From the NCBI GenBank assembly GCA_964399635.1, contig CAYNRU010000007.1, positions 1-64,000 of the forward strand: 64,000 nucleotides of DNA, written 5' to 3'. The notes under the pieces were generated by a model. That model did not search any database. It saw only the letters and a list, made by a program, of their open reading frames with translations, and was not told the DNA's origin. This DNA comes from UBA4615 sp964399635 (GTDB lineage: Bacteria > Pseudomonadota > Gammaproteobacteria > Burkholderiales > Burkholderiaceae_E). Positions 60,200-64,000 of this stretch are shown piece by piece; positions within the stretch are counted from its first letter, which is position 1, and every line of letters begins with the position of its first letter. The position numbers and the translations under genes were made by a program.

Positions 60200-60841
60200 A
60201 TGGATACGCTGCTCTCAGGCTGGTGGCGACTGATCACGCTGCTCGGCCGCGTCGAACGGGCGCTTGGCGTGCTGCTGCTCGGCACGATCGTCGTCACGAT
60301 CACCGTGCAGGTGATCACCCGCTATGTCTTCGGCCAGCCGATCGTGTGGGTCGAGGAGCTCGCGGGCTACTGCTTCCTCTGGGGCGTGTTCCTCGGTGCG
60401 GCCGCCGGCACCAAGGAGCTGCGGCACATCCGCATCGACACCTTCGTGTCAAAGCTGCCGGCGCGCCGCCAGGCGTGGTGGCGCGCGTTCACCTGGGCGA
60501 TCGCGACCGTGTGCTGCGTGCTGGTCGCGGTACTCGCCTGGGACATCATGGACGTCGAGTCTCGCAGCAAGACCGTGGCGCTGCCGATCGACCTGCCGCG
60601 CCACCTGTTCTACTCGACGCCGCTGTTCGTGTGCAGCGCCTCCATCGCGTTCACCACGCTGTACCTCGTCGTCGCAGAACTCGCCTTCGCCCTGACCGGC
60701 CGGCCGGTCGACGCCGAGCTCGCACGGCTTGCGGTCCGTGCCGAGGAGCGCGAGGCCGACGCCGAGGCCGACGCGATCGCCGACCGCATCGCCGAGGCGT
60801 CCCGCGTCGCCACCGCCACCCGCACGGAGCCCGCGCGATGA
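60200..60841 (+). CDS. dctQ: TRAP transporter 4, small permease DctQ
   Basis: A 213-residue four-helix subunit with the fingerprint VQVITRYVFGQPIVWVEELAGYCFLWGVFLG and a long acidic C-terminal tail (about 45 residues, EEREADAEADAIADRIAEA) not seen in the other DctQ proteins here. The dctM ATG overlaps its stop by four bases. ATG 60200 was chosen because the longer frame above it is low-complexity. Confidence 0.9.
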   Translation: MDTLLSGWWRLITLLGRVERALGVLLLGTIVVTITVQVITRYVFGQPIVWVEELAGYCFLWGVFLGAAAGTKELRHIRIDTFVSKLPARRQAWWRAFTWAIATVCCVLVAVLAWDIMDVESRSKTVALPIDLPRHLFYSTPLFVCSASIAFTTLYLVVAELAFALTGRPVDAELARLAVRAEEREADAEADAIADRIAEASRVATATRTEPAR

Positions 60842-62118
60842 GCGTCCTGCCGATGTTCTTCGTGATGTTCGGGCTGATCGCGCTCGAGTTGCCGGTGGCG
60901 TTCGCGCTGATGGCGGCGGCGCTCGCCTTCCTGCAGTTCGCCTCGCCGGTGCCGATGTCGCTGGTGGTGCAGCGCATGACCTCCGGCATCGACAGCTTTC
61001 CGCTGCTGGCCATCCCGCTGTTCGTGCTGGCGGGCAACCTGCTCAACGTGGGCGGCATCGCGGCGCGGATCTTCGAGTTCGCGGTCGCGCTGGTGGGCCA
61101 CCTGCGCGGTGGCCTCGCGCAGGTCAACATCTTCGCGAGCCTGATCTTCGCCGGCATGTCCGGGGTCGCGCAGGCCGACGCCGCGGGGCTTGGCACCGTC
61201 GAGATCAAGGCGATGAAGAAGGAGGGCTTCGACCCGGCCTTCGCGGCCGCCTGCAGCGCGGCGTCGGCCATCGTCGGCCCCATCATCCCGCCCTCGGTGA
61301 TCATGGTCGTCTACGGGGTGCTCGCGCAGGTCTCGATCGGCGACCTCTTCCTCGCCGGGATCGTGCCGGGCTTCCTGATCGGCGCGCTGCTGATGGCGAT
61401 GGTCTACTTCCTGGTCGCCACCGGACGCCAGTACGCGCCACTGCAGCCCAAGGCGTCGATGGGCCGCGTCGGCACGAGCTTCGTGCGGGCGATCCCCGCG
61501 CTGATGGCGCCGGTGATCCTGGTGGTGGGGCTGCTGTCGGGCATCGCCACCCCGACCGAGCTGGGCGCGATCACCGTCGTCTACGCGGTGGCGCTCGGGT
61601 TCGCCTACCGCGAGCTGACCCTGGCCAAGCTGTACAAGTGCGTCGGCGAGACCTTCGTGACCAGCGGCGTGCTGGTGTTCATCATGGCCGCCGCCGTGCC
61701 CTTCGGGTGGGCGATCGCCGTCAACAACGTGCCGGCCAACCTCAGCGCCTGGCTGCTCGACTTGACCACCAACAAGTGGCTGATCCTGGCCATGATCAAC
61801 GTGCTGCTGCTGGTGGTGGGCTGCGTGATGGAGACCACGGCGATCCTGCTGATCGCGGTGCCGACCTTCCTGCCGCTGATCACGCAGCTGGGTATCGACC
61901 CGGTCCACTTCGGGCTGATCCTGATCCTGAACCTGCTGATCGGCGCCACCACGCCCCCGTTCGGGGTGCTGCTGTTCATCGTGCAGGACATCGCCCAGGT
62001 GAGCTTCGCGGCGGTGGTCAGGGCGATCCTGCCGTTCTACCTGCCGCTGGGCATCGCGCTGATCGCGATCACCTACTGGCCGGACCTGTCGCTGTGGCTG
62101 CCGCGCATGCTCAAGTGA
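60838..62118 (+). CDS. dctM: TRAP transporter 4, large permease DctM
   Basis: A 426-residue permease. Signatures: SFPLLAIPLFVLAGNLLNVGGI, GHLRGGLAQVNIFASLIFAGMSGVAQADAAG, VGPIIPPSVIMVVYGVLAQVSIG, SGIATPTELGAITVVYA and NLLIGATTPPFGVLLFIVQ. It ends WLPRMLK, like the other three DctM proteins of the window. Confidence 0.95.
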   Translation: MSVLPMFFVMFGLIALELPVAFALMAAALAFLQFASPVPMSLVVQRMTSGIDSFPLLAIPLFVLAGNLLNVGGIAARIFEFAVALVGHLRGGLAQVNIFASLIFAGMSGVAQADAAGLGTVEIKAMKKEGFDPAFAAACSAASAIVGPIIPPSVIMVVYGVLAQVSIGDLFLAGIVPGFLIGALLMAMVYFLVATGRQYAPLQPKASMGRVGTSFVRAIPALMAPVILVVGLLSGIATPTELGAITVVYAVALGFAYRELTLAKLYKCVGETFVTSGVLVFIMAAAVPFGWAIAVNNVPANLSAWLLDLTTNKWLILAMINVLLLVVGCVMETTAILLIAVPTFLPLITQLGIDPVHFGLILILNLLIGATTPPFGVLLFIVQDIAQVSFAAVVRAILPFYLPLGIALIAITYWPDLSLWLPRMLK

Positions 62119-62220
62119 GCGCCGCCGCGCCCCCGGCGCGCCGCGCTTTGGCCGGAAGGGGCCGTTCGGATTAAAGTCGCGGGTTCTGCGGACGCACCCC
62201 ATTCCATTGGAGACCGGCAC

Positions 62221-62967
62221 TTGAACACCATCGACATGAAGGACCGCTGCGCGGTGATCACCGGCGGCGCGGCCGGCATCGGGCTGGCCATCGGCCGGCG
62301 CCTGGCCGCGAGCGGCGCCCGCGTCGCGCTGTGGGACCTCGACGAGAAGGCCGCCGCCGCGGCCGCCGCCGGGCTGGGCGCGGGCCACCTGGGCCTCGCC
62401 GTGGACGTCGCCGACGAAGCATCGGTGCAGCGCGCCACCGATGCGACCGCAGCCGCCTTCGGCCGCATCGACGTGCTGGTGTGCAGTGCCGGCATCACCG
62501 GGCCCAACACCACCACCGTCGAGTACCCGCCCGATGCCTGGCGCAAGGTCTTCGACGTCAACGTGCACGGCGTCTTCTACTGCAACCGCGCCGTCGGCAG
62601 GAAGATGCTCGAGCGCGACTACGGCCGCATCGTCAACATCGCCTCGATCGCGGGCAAGGAAGGCAACCCCAACGCGTCGGCCTACTCGGCCTCCAAGGCG
62701 GCGGTGATCGGGCTGACCAAGTCGATCGGCAAGGAGCTGGCCAGGACCGGCATCCGCGTGAACTGCGTGACGCCGGCGGCGGTCAAGACCGGGATCTTCG
62801 ACCAGATGACCCAGCAGCACATCGACTTCATGCTGTCCAAGATCCCGATGGGCCGGTTCGGCGGCGTCGACGAGATCGCGGCGATGGTCGCGTGGCTGGC
62901 GAGCGAGGAGTGCTCCTTCTCGACCGGCGCGGTGTTCGACCTCTCCGGCGGCCGGGCGGTGTACTGA
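62221..62967 (+). CDS. Short-chain dehydrogenase/reductase
   Basis: A 248-residue SDR beginning with TTG 62221 (GGAG eight bases upstream); an in-frame ATG at 62236 is the alternative. Cofactor site TGGAAGIG, CSAGITGPNT, catalytic Ser in VNIASIAGKEG and YSASK are intact. The Asp-Leu-Asp at the end of strand 2 (WDLDEKA) favours NAD. Likely oxidises the hydroxy acid from the upstream PhyH/TRAP steps; that link is inferred from order only. Confidence 0.88.
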   Translation: MNTIDMKDRCAVITGGAAGIGLAIGRRLAASGARVALWDLDEKAAAAAAAGLGAGHLGLAVDVADEASVQRATDATAAAFGRIDVLVCSAGITGPNTTTVEYPPDAWRKVFDVNVHGVFYCNRAVGRKMLERDYGRIVNIASIAGKEGNPNASAYSASKAAVIGLTKSIGKELARTGIRVNCVTPAAVKTGIFDQMTQQHIDFMLSKIPMGRFGGVDEIAAMVAWLASEECSFSTGAVFDLSGGRAVY

Positions 62968-62968
62968 G

Positions 62969-64000
62969 GTGGCCGGCGTCTCTTCTCCGACGCACGCCGG
63001 CGCGCCGCCTGTCCGTCACGCGGCCGCCGACCTGGTCGCCTGGTCGCAGGGGCTGCTGCAGGCAGCGGGCCTGGACGCGGGCCTCGCCGAGGACGTGGCC
63101 GAGGTGCTGGTCGAGGGCGACCTGCTGGGCCACGACACCCACGGTCTGGCGCTGCTCGCCGGCTACCTGGGCGAGATCGACACGGGCGCGATGGCCGCGA
63201 CCGGCGAGCCCGAGGTGGTTGCCGAGCGCACGGTCGTCGCGACCTGGGACGGCCGCAGGCTGCCCGGGCCGGCGCTGGTGCGCCGTGCGATCGACTGGGC
63301 GGCGCCGCGCGCCCGCGAGCACGGCAGCGCCACGGTGGTGATCCGCCGCAGCCACCACATCGCCTGTCTCGCCGCCTACCTCGAGCCTTCGGCCCGCAGC
63401 GGCCTGCTGGTCGAGGTCTACAGCTCCGATCCGGCGGTGGCGAGCGTCGCGCCCTTCGGCGGCACGCGCGCGGTGTTCACGCCCAATCCGATGGCGGTGG
63501 GCATCCCCACCTCCGGCGAGCCGGTGCTGATCGACATCTCCGCGTCGATCACCACCAACGGCATGACGAACCGCATGAAGGCGGCAGGCCTGCGCGGCGA
63601 GCACGCGTGGTGGCTCGATGCGCTCGGCCAGCCCACCGACGACCCGGGCGTGCTGTCGGCGCAGCCGCCGGGCACGATCCTGCCGCTCGGCGGCCTCGAC
63701 ACCGGCCACAAGGGCTATGGCCTGGCGCTGGCCATCGAGGCGATGACCGGGGGGCTCGCCGGCTTCGGCCGGGCCGACGTGCCGCAGGGCTGGGGGGCGA
63801 CGGTCTGCGTGCGGCTCACCGATCCGGATGCGCTCGGCGGGCTTGCGGCCTTCACCCGCCAGACCGACTGGATCGTCAAGGCCTGCCACGACTCGGTGCC
63901 CCGCGACCCGTCGCGACCGGTCCGATTGCCGGGCGAGCGCGCGCTGGCCCGCAAGCACGAGCAGCTGCGCCGCGGCGTTGCGCTGCATCCGTCGATCCTG
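62969..64000 (+). CDS. Ldh-family (malate/lactate/ureidoglycolate-type) dehydrogenase, 3' truncated
   Basis: The frame opens at GTG 62969, one base after the SDR stop, and has no stop before the window end; 344 residues are visible. VEGDLLGHDTHGLALLAGYL holds the catalytic His, SHHIACLAAYLEP and FTPNPMAVGIPTSG are further family segments, and DTGHKGYGLALAIE is the NAD-site end. This family (MDH2/DpkA/AllD) is unrelated to lactate dehydrogenases and reduces small 2-keto acids or imines. It is the last visible gene of the LacI-linked operon. Confidence 0.88.
   Translation, partial: MAGVSSPTHAGAPPVRHAAADLVAWSQGLLQAAGLDAGLAEDVAEVLVEGDLLGHDTHGLALLAGYLGEIDTGAMAATGEPEVVAERTVVATWDGRRLPGPALVRRAIDWAAPRAREHGSATVVIRRSHHIACLAAYLEPSARSGLLVEVYSSDPAVASVAPFGGTRAVFTPNPMAVGIPTSGEPVLIDISASITTNGMTNRMKAAGLRGEHAWWLDALGQPTDDPGVLSAQPPGTILPLGGLDTGHKGYGLALAIEAMTGGLAGFGRADVPQGWGATVCVRLTDPDALGGLAAFTRQTDWIVKACHDSVPRDPSRPVRLPGERALARKHEQLRRGVALHPSIL

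Overview
The window is about 72% GC (by eye) and almost fully coding. Gene content points to a betaproteobacterium, most likely Burkholderiales: a BktB-type thiolase, a Bug-type tricarboxylate-transport receptor, PhnD-type and several TRAP transporters, and many sugar-acid and organic-acid catabolic genes. There is no rRNA, tRNA, CRISPR array or insertion sequence, so the taxon is inferred from protein families only. GTG and TTG starts that overlap the upstream stop by four bases are common.

Layout. 1-10.8 kb: the 3' end of ettA, a GIY-YIG-like protein, an orphan PAS sensor kinase, a zinc alcohol dehydrogenase/Bug receptor/esterase/GST run, bktB, an EcsC-like gene coupled to arfB, a truncated cupin and a SemiSWEET-like gene. 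10.8-15.3 kb (minus strand): a GT32 glycosyltransferase, then a tightly coupled set of exported amidohydrolase, exported YtkA/FixH-like protein, di-haem MauG/CCP-type peroxidase and a thioredoxin-TPR protein. 15.4-22.6 kb: glutathione reductase, a cytochrome c5-like protein, a deletion scar joining broken pieces of a CzcA/CusA efflux pump and a sensor kinase, and a PhnD/PhnC/PhnE/PhnE-like ABC importer.

22.6-35.4 kb: an IclR-centred island. IclR lies between two copies of the same 20-bp perfect palindrome. The left one faces a minus-strand operon (two paralogous enolase-superfamily enzymes, TRAP transporter 1, UxaA/GarD-type dehydratase); the right one faces a plus-strand operon (TRAP transporter 2, D-2-hydroxyacid dehydrogenase, SDR). 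35.5-43.3 kb is mixed: a PhyH dioxygenase next to an Mpo1-like dioxygenase, an HpaI aldolase overlapping an FAD monooxygenase, another flavoprotein, an enoyl-CoA hydratase, a Yip1-like protein and a GNAT.

43.3-52.8 kb: a GntR-centred island with IdnD-like dehydrogenase and TRAP transporter 3 on one side and, on the other, a glucarate-dehydratase-like enolase, a UxuB-like polyol/uronate dehydrogenase, an SDR and an FAH-family hydrolase; this looks like a non-phosphorylative sugar-acid pathway. 52.9-55.8 kb: a Spy-like envelope protein with a CpxR/CpxA-like two-component pair behind a CpxR-like box. 55.9-64 kb: a LacI-centred island with D-2-hydroxyacid dehydrogenase, PhyH dioxygenase, TRAP transporter 4, SDR and an Ldh-family dehydrogenase cut by the window end.

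The main themes are four complete TRAP systems in under 38 kb, each tied to its own regulator and catabolic genes and each with a GC-rich hairpin between dctP and dctQ, and clear operator palindromes next to IclR, GntR and LacI genes.
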